A stretch of DNA of 64,000 nucleotides from assembly GCF_030408555.1 (NCBI RefSeq), contig NZ_CP047048.1, positions 744,001 to 808,000 on the forward strand, given 5' to 3'. The DNA comes from Corynebacterium aurimucosum (GTDB lineage Bacteria > Actinomycetota > Actinomycetes > Mycobacteriales > Mycobacteriaceae). Of the stretch, positions 17,564-26,518 are shown piece after piece. Each line of letters begins with the position of its first letter. Position 1 is the stretch's first letter. The position numbers and the translations under genes were made by a program. Below the pieces are notes generated by a model, which saw nothing but the letters and a program-made list of their open reading frames with translations, was not told the origin of the DNA and searched no databases.

Positions 17564-17583
17564 CAGTTCACGGCAGTGAACTG
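17564..17583. promoter_or_regulatory. Perfect 20-bp inverted repeat in the whiB1 leader
   Basis: CAGTTCACGGCAGTGAACTG: 8-bp perfect arms and a 4-bp centre, 59-78 bp upstream of whiB1. The half-site AGTGAAC recurs at 17605-17614 (AGTGAACTGG) and, inverted, at 17668-17675 (GGTTCACT). It could be a regulator-binding array or an RNA hairpin in the leader. Confidence 0.5.
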
Positions 17584-17680
17584 TTCCGAGTGCTACGGGG
17601 TTTAAGTGAACTGGTCTGCGGTCAGTGGGGCCCTGTCTCGAGTTGGGGCCAGCGTCGCCGCCGCCATGGTTCACTTTTGG

Positions 17681-17706
17681 TTAACTTGGAGTTTTCTCCG
17701 AGTTAA
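17681..17706. promoter_or_regulatory. Operator-like inverted repeat upstream of whiB1
   Basis: TTAACTTGGAG / CTCCGAGTTAA with a TTTT centre; 10 of 11 positions pair. It lies 176-201 bp upstream of whiB1. Confidence 0.4.
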
Positions 17707-18078
17707 GAACTGATTTAACAGCTCGTTGTTTTTGCTACCTGAGAATAATGACACGTTTACTCATTCCCCGCTAGGGGTAGAGGCCGAAAAGTGTCCAAAG
17801 TCACTAAATAAATTCCGTCAATTCATATGATTGTTATGGGTTGGCCCCTGTAAGAACCCTGTCAGAAACGCTTCCACCTGCGGTGATGAGGGTAAGGTAG
17901 TGAGTGTGGTGACCTGGATCGCGTCAAATCCGGGTTCATCCCTCTGCCCCCGAAATTACGGATGGAGGAAGCCGAGGAACACCGCGGCGGAGGAGGATTA
18001 GGCTGAAGCATGTGGGTGCGCGCGGGTTATGGCGTGGAGTCGTCCTAAGTACAGGGCTGAGAAGTAAACTAAATCTCC
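17707..18078. other. Non-coding stretch between whiB1 and the next gene
   Basis: No gene is supported. A purine-rich run (GGAGGAAGCCGAGG, then GCGGCGGAGGAGG) near 17960-18000 could be structured RNA but fits no riboswitch consensus I can recognise. At the right end TAAACT (18065-18070) sits 8 nt before the GTG at 18079. Confidence 0.45.
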
Positions 18079-18537
18079 GTGAATAAGAAGCAGAAACAGT
18101 CCTCGACCACGCCTGCCCAAACTGAGGGAGGCCGTCCCCCGGGAACGGTGGTAGCGGCTGCCGGCATCGCCGTGCTCCAGTCCATCGTGGTAATTATCTT
18201 CGGAATCTTCCTCATCGTCCGTGAGCTAACCGGTGCTGAGAACGACTCCATGGTGTCCGATTCTGGGGCGACGGGCTTCGTCGGCCTAGGGACGGCCATC
18301 TTCATTTTTATCGTCTTCGGCTTTGTCATCGTCGCCTCGTGGGCCTTTGTTAAGGGCAAGCGCTGGGGCCGCGGAGCTATCGTGCTCGTGGAGTTTATTT
18401 TGGGTGCCATCGCCTTCCAGATGTTCAGCGGAGGCTCAGCAGCGCTCGGCGCCGTGACGCTGGCCAGCGCAGCGTTGGTGCTCTACCTGCTCATGGTGCG
18501 CCCTGAGGCAGCGCAATGGGCTGAAAGCCACTTCTAG
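18079..18537 (+). CDS. Integral membrane protein, Rv3217c-like
   Basis: A 152-residue hydrophobic protein: a polar N-terminal tail (KKQKQSSTTPAQTEGGRPPG) and four predicted membrane helices, around TVVAAAGIAVLQSIVVIIFG, GTAIFIFIVFGFVIVASWAF, IVLVEFILGAIAFQMF and AALGAVTLASAALVLYLLMV. The position next to whiB1 matches the Mycobacterium Rv3217c membrane protein. The GTG start has no ribosome site but a -10-like TAAACT 8 nt upstream, suggesting a leaderless mRNA. The function is unknown. Confidence 0.78.
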   Translation: MNKKQKQSSTTPAQTEGGRPPGTVVAAAGIAVLQSIVVIIFGIFLIVRELTGAENDSMVSDSGATGFVGLGTAIFIFIVFGFVIVASWAFVKGKRWGRGAIVLVEFILGAIAFQMFSGGSAALGAVTLASAALVLYLLMVRPEAAQWAESHF

Positions 18538-18565
18538 GCAAGCTGTTTCTTAAACAACTAAGAAG

Positions 18566-19852
18566 TTAAGAGGCAGTGAGCGCCACGGCGGTGTTTCCAC
18601 GCTGCTCGATGATGACAGTGCCCGCAAGAGTCAGCGAAACTGGACCGTTATAGCCGTCACGGTCGACGGGAATGCTGTGCTCGGTCTTTCCGGTAGCCCA
18701 GTCCACCACGTCGATCCCTTCCTCCGTGGGCACCAGTAACCGCTCGCCGACGGCGATGCCGGTGCCAACTGCCTGCTCCAGAACATGGTCCACTTTGAGC
18801 TCGGTTGGGGTAAAGAGATAAAGACGTTCGCCGTCGAACCACGTCATGTGGTGGGGCAGATCAGCGACCGCAGGGGCGAAGGGGGAAGCGGAATTCGTGA
18901 TGGCCTTCGATGGCTCCACGTCCGTGGAGGAGAGCGTTTCGCCCTCAAAGTTATAGGAGACGATACGTGGCGCATCGCCCGGCAGAAAGACCGCAGCGGC
19001 CTCCTGACCGTAGGCAATGAGACGCGCGCCTGGGTTATCAATCTCGATATCCTTGGAGATTTCAGGCGAACGCGCATCCTCTGGTGTGGCGTTGTGGATG
19101 CGCAGCCACGTGGAGTCTGGAGAATCCGGACAGGATTCGGTGACGGCCATCGTTTCGGTGCGGGTCAGTGCTGAGGAGATGGCGCAGTCTTCGTGGGGCT
19201 GGAGGTTCGGTTCTTGCTTGGCTTCGACATCGCCATATTCAACAGTGCGCACCAGGTCAGAGCGCCATAGTTCTACGCGCTCGGCGGAAACGGTCCCCAC
19301 GCGGTCATTCGACACAATGGGGACCACCTGCTCGGAATTACGGGCGCTGCGGGTATCTGAGTACTGGCCGGACACCGCATCGATGGCTACCACATCGCCG
19401 CAGCCATTTCCCACGTCATAGGTGGCAACGACTTTGTTCCACGCCGTGCCGAGCGAACAGAGGTCGGCATCGAGGCGCTGGTAAGTCCAGACCGTATCGC
19501 CGGAGGTATCCGAAGCGCGGAGGGTATCGCCGTCATGGGTTATCAGCATCCCCTTCGTGGATATCGCGCGGGATTGTCCCGGCACCACAGTGTTGGGGAG
19601 GCTGAAGGTTTCAGTGAGGGAGTTGGGGACGGTATCGAGAGTCTGAGTCTTGGCATCAGACGCGGCATCGACAGCGGGAGTGAGCTCCGATTTGTGGATC
19701 GGTGCCGTAATCACCGCGCCGCCAATAGCAATGGCACAGACCGCGCTGATCGCGCCCACTGCAAGCCAGTCTGCCTTGGTGGAACGCAAGATGGGAGCCT
19801 TCTTCGCAGAGCTTGGCTTCTTCGCGGACTCCGGGCCCTGCTCGGTGCTCAT
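18566..19852 (-). CDS. Membrane-anchored beta-propeller-like protein, Rv3212 family
   Basis: A 428-residue protein with one N-terminal membrane helix (WLAVGAISAVCAIAIGGAVI, residues about 29-48) after a Lys/Ser-rich cytoplasmic tail. The large exported domain has repeated PQQ-like strands (TLRASDTSGDTVWTYQRL, DVVAIDAVSGQYSDTRS, GIDVVDWATGKTEHSIPVD). This matches the Rv3212-type proteins coded beside rhlE. The start overlaps the end of rhlE by 4 bp (ATGA-type). The function is unknown; an envelope-associated scaffolding or sensing role is guesswork from the propeller fold. Confidence 0.75.
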   Translation of the reverse strand: MSTEQGPESAKKPSSAKKAPILRSTKADWLAVGAISAVCAIAIGGAVITAPIHKSELTPAVDAASDAKTQTLDTVPNSLTETFSLPNTVVPGQSRAISTKGMLITHDGDTLRASDTSGDTVWTYQRLDADLCSLGTAWNKVVATYDVGNGCGDVVAIDAVSGQYSDTRSARNSEQVVPIVSNDRVGTVSAERVELWRSDLVRTVEYGDVEAKQEPNLQPHEDCAISSALTRTETMAVTESCPDSPDSTWLRIHNATPEDARSPEISKDIEIDNPGARLIAYGQEAAAVFLPGDAPRIVSYNFEGETLSSTDVEPSKAITNSASPFAPAVADLPHHMTWFDGERLYLFTPTELKVDHVLEQAVGTGIAVGERLLVPTEEGIDVVDWATGKTEHSIPVDRDGYNGPVSLTLAGTVIIEQRGNTAVALTAS

Positions 19853-21237
19853 CGGCGTCCTCCTTGGCGGGGCTTGCGCGTGCGGGAACGGGTGCGGCGG
19901 GAGGCACGGGCAGATGCCGTGGAGGAACGTGGTGAGCCTCCACGCGGCGACTCCCCACGTGAGTGAGAGCGCCGCGGTGCACCCAGCACTTTCGTGGGTG
20001 GGCCGACGGTGTCAGCAACCGTCTTTGGGATATCGAGGGCTTCCGCAAGCTCCGGGGAGGTGCTGAACCACTGCGGTGGCTCTGGCTGGCCCAAATCGAG
20101 CTCATCGTTGATGACTTGCCATTTGCCCAGCTCGTCGTAGCCGACGAGAGTGATGGCCGTGCCCGTGTGCCCCGCGCGACCAGTGCGTCCGATGCGGTGG
20201 ACAAATGTCATCGGGTCATCGGGCACCTGGTAGTTGATGACGTGGGTGACATCGTCAATGTCGATGCCGCGAGCGGCGACGTCCGTGGCCACGAGAATCT
20301 CCACGGTGCCTTTCCGGAAGGCATCGAGCGAGCGTTCGCGTGCTTTTTGGTCCAAATCGCCGTGGACCGCGCCCACGCGAAAGCCGCGCTGTGCCAGCTC
20401 GTCCGCGACGGCGGCGGCCGAGCGTTTCGTACGCGTGAAGATGATGGTGCGTCCGCGGCCTTCTGCCTGCAGGACCTTTCCCAAGACCGCGATCTTATCC
20501 ATACGGTGTGCCTGGAAGGTGACCTTGCGCGTGGAGGCATGCGTCTGCTGGGCATCACCAGACTCGGCGCGGATGTGCACCGGCTTTTCCAGGAAGGTAC
20601 GTGCCAAGGTCACGATGGGCCCAGGCATGGTGGCGGAAAAGAGCATGGTCTGGTGTGGGTTGCCGTGCAGGAGCGAGAGGATCTTCTCGATATCCGGCAA
20701 GAAGCCCAAGTCCAGCATCTCGTCGGCTTCATCCAGAACTAAAACGCTGACGTGGTCGAAAGAGAGATGCTTCTTCTGGCAGAGATCGAGCAGACGGCCT
20801 GGGGTGCCGACGACGACGTCCGCACCAGACTCAATCTCCTTGATCTGTTCTTCATAGGGGCGCCCGCCACACAGAGTGACCACTCTGAGCGGAAGGTTTG
20901 CGGCGGCGAGCTCCAGGTCCCCGCTGACCTGGATGGCCAGCTCGCGCGTCGGTGCAATGACCAGTGCGCGGGGAGTGCCGTCGAGTTCCGGGATGTCGGC
21001 GTCATCGAACACGCGATCCAGCAGCGGGACACCGAAGCCATAGGTCTTACCCATGCCGGTGCGCGCTTGGCCGATGAGGTCCTGGCCATTCAAAGCGATG
21101 GGCAGGGTGAGCTCCTGGATGGCAAAGGTGTGCGTAATCCCGTTGTCAGCGAGGGCATCGCAGATCTCTACAGCGACGCCGAGTTCGGCAAAGGTAGGGG
21201 ATTCGCGGGATTCGCGGGATGATTTCGGGGCAAGCAC
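19849..21237 (-). CDS. rhlE: DEAD-box RNA helicase RhlE
   Basis: A 462-residue ATP-dependent RNA helicase. In order: Q motif (FAIQELTLPIALNGQDLIGQ), motif I (ARTGMGKT), Ia (PTRELAIQV), II (VLVLDEADEMLDLGF), III (FSATMPG), IV (TIIFTRTKRSA), V (VATDVAARGIDIDDV) and VI (HRIGRTGRAGHTG). The C-terminal tail is basic and Arg/Ser-rich (SRGESPRGGSPRSS and RRTRSRTRKPRQGGRR), likely RNA-binding. In mycobacteria RhlE associates with the RNA degradosome. It overlaps the membrane protein downstream. Confidence 0.93.
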   Translation of the reverse strand: MLAPKSSRESRESPTFAELGVAVEICDALADNGITHTFAIQELTLPIALNGQDLIGQARTGMGKTYGFGVPLLDRVFDDADIPELDGTPRALVIAPTRELAIQVSGDLELAAANLPLRVVTLCGGRPYEEQIKEIESGADVVVGTPGRLLDLCQKKHLSFDHVSVLVLDEADEMLDLGFLPDIEKILSLLHGNPHQTMLFSATMPGPIVTLARTFLEKPVHIRAESGDAQQTHASTRKVTFQAHRMDKIAVLGKVLQAEGRGRTIIFTRTKRSAAAVADELAQRGFRVGAVHGDLDQKARERSLDAFRKGTVEILVATDVAARGIDIDDVTHVINYQVPDDPMTFVHRIGRTGRAGHTGTAITLVGYDELGKWQVINDELDLGQPEPPQWFSTSPELAEALDIPKTVADTVGPPTKVLGAPRRSHSRGESPRGGSPRSSTASARASRRTRSRTRKPRQGGRR

Positions 21238-21339
21238 ACCTTGATAGTAGAGGACGTGGCTATAGTGGGGCCATTAGAGCGCCGGGGCGCAGTTCTCACG
21301 GCACCGATTAAAGAACACGATTTAAGGGAGATACACCAC

Positions 21340-21561
21340 ATGGATATCAAGTTTGGTTTTGCCGATACCGCCCGTGAGCTGGTTATTCACGCGGAAGGTG
21401 AGCGCGAAGAACTGACCCAGACCATCAACAACGCCTTGGCAGACAACTCCACCCTCGAATTGAAGGACACCAAGGGCCGCTCCTACATCGTGCGCACTGA
21501 GCGAGTTGTTTACGTAGAGATCGGCACTGCGCGCGCACATACCGTCGGATTTGCGGGCTAA
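21340..21561 (+). CDS. DUF3107 family protein (Rv3208A-like)
   Basis: A 73-residue actinobacterial protein: MDIKFGFADTARELVIHAEG, then ELTQTINNALADNSTLELKD, then YIVRTERVVYVEIG. It is a small alpha/beta protein of unknown function, conserved near rhlE. The start at 21340 has AAGGGAG 9 nt upstream; the open frame before it, up to 21241, lacks coding character. Confidence 0.85.
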   Translation: MDIKFGFADTARELVIHAEGEREELTQTINNALADNSTLELKDTKGRSYIVRTERVVYVEIGTARAHTVGFAG

Positions 21562-21593
21562 GTACGCGCGCGCTGGCTCAGCGGGTAGCCTAA

Positions 21594-22535
21594 ATGGCCA
21601 TGGAGAATCCCGCGGATTTTAAGCAGCACCCACAGCGCCTTTCAGCGGTGGAGCGCTTCGCGCGCGAGTACGGCTGGTGGCGCGTGGTGGCGATCCCCGT
21701 CATGGTCGTCATCACTGTGTGGGTGCTGGTTGATGTTTTCCGCTCGCCCGCCCAGGAGGCGGAGGTGACGGCGGCAGGGGAGACGTCGGCAAGCAGCACT
21801 GCCGCATCCGCCTCCTCGCGTAAGGGGCCGGATCCCGCCAATGCCAGTGCGGTGGCCGCCGCCAAGGATGGTTTGCCCGCTGGCGGTGACTTCACCGAGC
21901 AAGGTGAGGAAACCTACCGCGATGCAGGGCCGTCTACCATGCACGCGGGCAAGGGCGGGAAGCAAACCATCCGCTTTTCCGTTGAGATTGAAAACGGCAT
22001 CGACACCTCCGCATATGGTGGGGACGGTGCTGTCGTTGCGCTTGTTGACGCCACTCTGGCCGACCCTCGCGGGTGGACGGCCAACGGTGACTTTGAATTC
22101 ATCCACGTCAAAGCCGATGACAACCCTGATACGCACATCCGTCTGACGTCATTGGGAACCACGGCGAAGTTGTGCGGCGCGCAGTTGGAATCAGAAACCT
22201 CCTGTCACACGACCATTACGGGGGAGTCCGCGGTCAACCTCAACGAGTCTCGGTGGGTGCGTGGCGCGACGCCCTTTGAAGGAGACTTGGGCAACTACCG
22301 TCAGTACCTGATCAACCATGAGTTTGGCCATGCTATCGGTTTTGCGGCCCATCAACCCTGCGGCGGTGACGGTAAACTCGCACCGGTCATGATGCAGCAA
22401 ACGCTGAGCTTGAACAACGCCAAGCTTTTTGAGAAGGAACCCAACGAGGTTTATCCGGACGAGGATGTCACGTGCGAGCCGAACCCGTGGCCCTACCCGA
22501 ACCCGGCTAATTCTGATCACGCTAAGCCTGAGTAG
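21594..22535 (+). CDS. Membrane-anchored DUF3152 metallopeptidase-like protein
   Basis: A 313-residue protein. A cytoplasmic tail and one membrane helix (VVAIPVMVVITVWVLVDVF, residues about 28-46) precede a Ser/Ala-rich linker and an extracellular DUF3152 domain. That domain holds a zincin-type HExxH signature, LINHEFGHAIGFAAHQPC, followed by LAPVMMQQTLSL, where the Met could be the Met-turn. This suggests a zinc metallopeptidase, though activity is unproven for the family (Rv3207c-like). It lies 32 bp after DUF3107. Confidence 0.83.
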   Translation: MAMENPADFKQHPQRLSAVERFAREYGWWRVVAIPVMVVITVWVLVDVFRSPAQEAEVTAAGETSASSTAASASSRKGPDPANASAVAAAKDGLPAGGDFTEQGEETYRDAGPSTMHAGKGGKQTIRFSVEIENGIDTSAYGGDGAVVALVDATLADPRGWTANGDFEFIHVKADDNPDTHIRLTSLGTTAKLCGAQLESETSCHTTITGESAVNLNESRWVRGATPFEGDLGNYRQYLINHEFGHAIGFAAHQPCGGDGKLAPVMMQQTLSLNNAKLFEKEPNEVYPDEDVTCEPNPWPYPNPANSDHAKPE

Positions 22536-22564
22536 GTCGCCCCAAACCTAAGGATTGTTTTCCC

Positions 22565-23338
22565 ATGCCATTGCCACCTGAGCCCGTTCTTGCTGCTTTC
22601 AACGCCGAGTTTCACCCGCGCCGAACACAGGGTGAGCTTGTGGGCCCTGCGTGGGATAACGGGATCCGCGTGGGCGATATTGTCTTCGCCGAGGCTCGGC
22701 CGTGGACTGGCTGGTCCGCCAAGGTCCGCGAGAAGCTCAGCCTGCCGGGAGCACGTATTGCCCGGCCGGTGCTGACGGCGGATGGGCGCTACACTGCTGC
22801 CGGGTGGAAAGCCACGCAGTTCGTGGAGGGGCAGTTGCGGGGGCGCATCGATGAGACTGCGCAGATGGCACTGCGCCTTGATGAAGCGCTCGAGTTGGCG
22901 CCGTTGCCGACGGTGGACCGGCGCGATGATGTGTTCGCACGGGCAGAACGGGCAGCGTGGGAGGAGAGCGGCGAGGCCTATTCCGATGCTGAGCTTGCGC
23001 AGCTCCCACTTGTCACCGCCCACATGGACGTGCTGGGTACCATGGTTTTCTCTGGGGCGAACCCGCCAGCGCTGACCGATATCGTACCTTCCGCGGCACC
23101 GCGCCCGGTTGGCTGGTCCGCCGCGCTGGTCATAGTGGATGGCCTCATCGCAGGCGCAGTGGATGATGATATTTCTGCCCGCTTTGCGTCGGTTCCCGGC
23201 ATACAGCAGCTGCTCTTGCGTGCAGTGGCGTATCGCCGTTACGTCAATAGCCTGCACCCGCGCTCCAAAGCGACCGTGCGTTCGAATATTGAAAGGGTCG
23301 AAGAGGCCCTCGTGTCCGCAGCATCTGACACACTATAG
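22565..23338 (+). CDS. TIGR02569-family protein (Rv3205c-like)
   Basis: A 257-residue protein of an actinobacteria-restricted family that sits between the DUF3152 gene and adnA. It has a kinase-like N-terminal fold feel (GPAWDNGIRVGDIVFAEARP, TAAGWKATQFVEGQLRGRID) and ends with LLLRAVAYRRYVNSLHPRSKA. It has no signal peptide and no membrane segment. Start ATG at 22565; the stop lies 3 nt before the GTG of adnA, suggesting one transcript through adnB. The function is unknown. Confidence 0.75.
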   Translation: MPLPPEPVLAAFNAEFHPRRTQGELVGPAWDNGIRVGDIVFAEARPWTGWSAKVREKLSLPGARIARPVLTADGRYTAAGWKATQFVEGQLRGRIDETAQMALRLDEALELAPLPTVDRRDDVFARAERAAWEESGEAYSDAELAQLPLVTAHMDVLGTMVFSGANPPALTDIVPSAAPRPVGWSAALVIVDGLIAGAVDDDISARFASVPGIQQLLLRAVAYRRYVNSLHPRSKATVRSNIERVEEALVSAASDTL

Positions 23339-23341
23339 GGC

Positions 23342-26300
23342 GTGAAGTACAGCAGCGAATCCCCCACACGTACCGGCGTCACGCTTCCTCCCTCGCCGGA
23401 AGTCCGCCTCATTCCCCGAAGCCGCCGCGCCACGTCGCGCGAGTGGGATGTTCCTTTGCCACAGCAAGGTACCTGGCGGGTGCTGGGTGCGGCAGGGTCA
23501 GGGGTGTCGAGCCTGCTGATCGACGTTGTCTTGGCCCAACTCAATGCTGGAGCCGATGCCTCCGGCATCCTCGTCGTCGCCCCATCCAAGGAATCCGGCT
23601 CGTTGCTGCGCCGGGAGTTAGCAGAAAACCTCGATGACTACGCCGCACAGACTTCGATGGTGCGCTCGGTGCACTCATTGGCTTTTGCGCTTCTGCGCCA
23701 CAGTAGCGAGGAGGAGCTGCGTCTCATCACTGGTGCGGAACAGGATGCAGTGATTCGTGAGCTGCTGCAGGGCCATGCGGCCGATCGCCGGGGCGCGTGG
23801 CCAGAGGAGATGCGCCCGGCCCTGGAGTATGTGGGCTTTGCGCGCCAATTGCGTGATTTGTTGCTGCGTGCCATCGAACGGGGGCTCGGACCGACGGACT
23901 TGGAGGAGCTGGGACAACGCTACGGCCGGCCCATGTGGGTTGCTGCCGGAGACTTCCTGCGCGAGTATGAGCGCACTCAAGCGCTGGCGGGTTCGCATTC
24001 CTATTCCGCTGCGGAGCTGGTCAGCCAAGTGCTTTTGCGCCCAGAGCTGTTGCGCGAGCACCCGTGGCACACCATCGTGGTCGATGACGCGCAGTTGCTG
24101 GACCCGACCTCCGGCCAGCTGATCGCGGAGCTGGCGAAAACTGCACGCCTCACCGTGATTGGCGGTGACCCCGACCAAGCGGTCTTCGCCTTCCGTGGTG
24201 CTAATTTGGAATTCCTCACCACCTGGAAGGCAGAGAACGAACTTCGCCTGAGCTCTACGTACCGCAGGCCGTCCCCGGCGTGCGTGAGCGTCGTGGATTC
24301 CCGCGGCACCTTGCGTGATGTCCTGGCCAATACGGTTCGCCGCCGGCACTTAGAAGACGGCGTGGACTGGCGTGATATCGCAGTGATCGTGCGCTCTACC
24401 GGGGATATTGGATCTGCCCGTCGCACGCTGCTTTCTGCTGGCGTGCCGGTGCACATCAACCCCACGGACGTGGTGCTCGCTGAGCAGCGCTTGGTCAAAG
24501 CAGTACTTCTGGCTTTGCGTGCTCTGGAAAATGAGCTTGAGCCCGTGGAGCTCGAGGACCTGATTACCGGTCCCGTGGGCGGCGCTGATCCGGTGACGCT
24601 GCGGAGGCTCATCCGCGGCCTGCGCCGTTGGAAGCCGGAGCAGCGCGGAATGAATACACTGCGGGAGTTGCTGGACGGTGAGTTGCCGGACTTCAATAAC
24701 CTCCTCACCGAGCGCGAGGAAGCGATTTTGGCGCGTATTCGCGGGGTGCTGTCTGCCGGGCGCGCGGCCTTGCAGCAAGGCGCTGCTGTTGAGGAAGTCC
24801 TGTGGGAAGTGTGGCAAGCCACCGGTTTGGATACACGCCTACAGGCAGCAGCCCTGCGCGGCGGTGCCGCGGGTTCGCAGGCGGACCGTGACTTGGACGC
24901 GATGATGGCCTTGTTCGACGCCGCCGGCGATTACGCCGAGCGTCGTCCGGCGGCGTCGTTGGAGTCCTTCATTCTGCACATCACGGAGCAAGAACTGCCC
25001 ACCGGCGTGCGGGATCGCCGCTCAGCCTTGCCCAATGCAGTAGAAATCCTCACCGCGCACGGCGCAGTGGGGCGCGAGTGGGACACCGTCATCGTGGCGG
25101 GCGTTCAGGAAGGAACATGGCCCTCGGTAGGGGAGACCGGCTCTCTTTTTGGGCAAGAAGATCTCATCGATGTGCTGGATCGCGGCATCACTCCCGGCAC
25201 CCCAGTCAGCCACGTGTCGGGGCGCTTGGCGGAGGAGCGCCGTCTCTTCCACGTGGCCACTACCCGTCACCGGCAACGGCTGCTCATCGTGGCGGTGGAC
25301 TCACCGGAGAGCGATGTCGTGGAAGAACCCTCGCGTTTCATCGACGAGTTCCTTTCCGCTCGCGGCGTTGATGTTCCCGGCGCACAAGCGCGCCGGGAGG
25401 CGGGCAAGCGCCTCGCACGCCAGGCCTGGCCACGTGAGTTGGGCCTCGAGGTGCCGGAGCCGAATCCGGTGACGCTGCCCAGTGCTGCTAGTGGGGAGGA
25501 AGAGCTCGATCCTCTCGATGTCTCCGTACTCTCGGTGCCCGCGTTTGTGGCGCAACTGCGCCGTTGTGCAACTGATCCGGAGACCAATGAGGCGGAACGT
25601 TCCCAGGCGGTCCGGCAGTTGGCCCGTTTGGCGGAGGCTGGGGTCCCTGGGGCGCATCCGGCTCAGTGGTGGGCCGCGCGCGGCGTGGCTTCGGAATTGC
25701 CGCTGCGTGGTTCGAGCACGGTGTCGCCATCCCGGGTCGATGCCTTGCTCACGTGTCCGCTCAACGCGGTGCTCGGGCAGCTCGTGGAGGATGATTCTGC
25801 GAACATCAACCTGCTACGTGGTAATTTGGCGCATGCTTTCCTGGAAGCGCTGGGGCGCGGTGCTGCCGCCGAGCCTGCGAAGCGGCTAGTGCTCGATGCC
25901 TTCGATGCGCTTGTGGAGGGGCCAGCGTGGCACCGTGAGGCTGAGCGTGTGGACTTTGAGCGCCTTATCGACCGCACTCATAGTTGGGTGCTCTCGAGCT
26001 CTACATCACTTGAACCCGTTGGCGTTGAGGTCCCCGTCAACGTGGACATCGGCTCCGATGTCACCATTCGCGGGTTCATTGACCGGTTGGCGAAGGCCGG
26101 GGAAGACTATGTCGTGGTGGATCTCAAGACGGGGACAAAAGTCCCGTCGGCGGCCCGCGCCCAAGACAATACCCAGCTCATGACATACCAGTTGGCGCTA
26201 GCACACGGCGCGCTTGTTACAGCACCCGCGGAACCTGGCGGCGAGTCGCAGGCTGTGTCTATCCGGACCGGTGATGGCCTGCCGCGTGGCGGAGGTGTTC

Positions 26301-26518
26301 TGGTGTATCCGCGCTCCAGTACTGCCGCCGTGTCCACCCGGGAGCAAGCCACCAAGCCTCCTGAAGAGCTCGAAGAATTTGCGCAGTCGCTGCCCGCACT
26401 CGTGGCTGAGCTGCGTGGTCCGGACCTGACCGCACGTGAAAACGCTGATTGTGATCGCTGCCGGATCCGCTCTATCTGCCCTGTGATGAATGAAGGAGGT
26501 CTGGTGACCGATGCCTAA
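23342..26518 (+). CDS. adnA: Helicase-nuclease AdnA subunit
   Basis: A 1058-residue subunit of the AdnAB double-strand-break resection machine. The N-terminal UvrD-like motor has a degenerate P-loop (GAAGSGVSS, residues 49-57, with Val where Lys is required) and Walker B VVDDAQLLD. GGDPDQAVFAFRGA, SSTYRRPSPAC and HVATTRHRQRLLI are still recognisable. The C-terminal RecB-type nuclease has HAFLEALGRG, GFIDRLAK and VVVDLKTGTK. Cysteines at LLTCPL and in CDRCRIRSICPVM can hold an Fe-S cluster. It overlaps adnB by 8 bp. Start GTG. Confidence 0.92.
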   Translation: MKYSSESPTRTGVTLPPSPEVRLIPRSRRATSREWDVPLPQQGTWRVLGAAGSGVSSLLIDVVLAQLNAGADASGILVVAPSKESGSLLRRELAENLDDYAAQTSMVRSVHSLAFALLRHSSEEELRLITGAEQDAVIRELLQGHAADRRGAWPEEMRPALEYVGFARQLRDLLLRAIERGLGPTDLEELGQRYGRPMWVAAGDFLREYERTQALAGSHSYSAAELVSQVLLRPELLREHPWHTIVVDDAQLLDPTSGQLIAELAKTARLTVIGGDPDQAVFAFRGANLEFLTTWKAENELRLSSTYRRPSPACVSVVDSRGTLRDVLANTVRRRHLEDGVDWRDIAVIVRSTGDIGSARRTLLSAGVPVHINPTDVVLAEQRLVKAVLLALRALENELEPVELEDLITGPVGGADPVTLRRLIRGLRRWKPEQRGMNTLRELLDGELPDFNNLLTEREEAILARIRGVLSAGRAALQQGAAVEEVLWEVWQATGLDTRLQAAALRGGAAGSQADRDLDAMMALFDAAGDYAERRPAASLESFILHITEQELPTGVRDRRSALPNAVEILTAHGAVGREWDTVIVAGVQEGTWPSVGETGSLFGQEDLIDVLDRGITPGTPVSHVSGRLAEERRLFHVATTRHRQRLLIVAVDSPESDVVEEPSRFIDEFLSARGVDVPGAQARREAGKRLARQAWPRELGLEVPEPNPVTLPSAASGEEELDPLDVSVLSVPAFVAQLRRCATDPETNEAERSQAVRQLARLAEAGVPGAHPAQWWAARGVASELPLRGSSTVSPSRVDALLTCPLNAVLGQLVEDDSANINLLRGNLAHAFLEALGRGAAAEPAKRLVLDAFDALVEGPAWHREAERVDFERLIDRTHSWVLSSSTSLEPVGVEVPVNVDIGSDVTIRGFIDRLAKAGEDYVVVDLKTGTKVPSAARAQDNTQLMTYQLALAHGALVTAPAEPGGESQAVSIRTGDGLPRGGGVLVYPRSSTAAVSTREQATKPPEELEEFAQSLPALVAELRGPDLTARENADCDRCRIRSICPVMNEGGLVTDA

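Noticed and set aside
17900..18060. Possible riboswitch-like structured RNA before the gene at 18079
   Set aside because: Purine-rich runs and GC pairs are present, but I could not fit the conserved cores of ydaO, cobalamin, SAM, TPP or FMN riboswitches, and the downstream gene looks leaderless.
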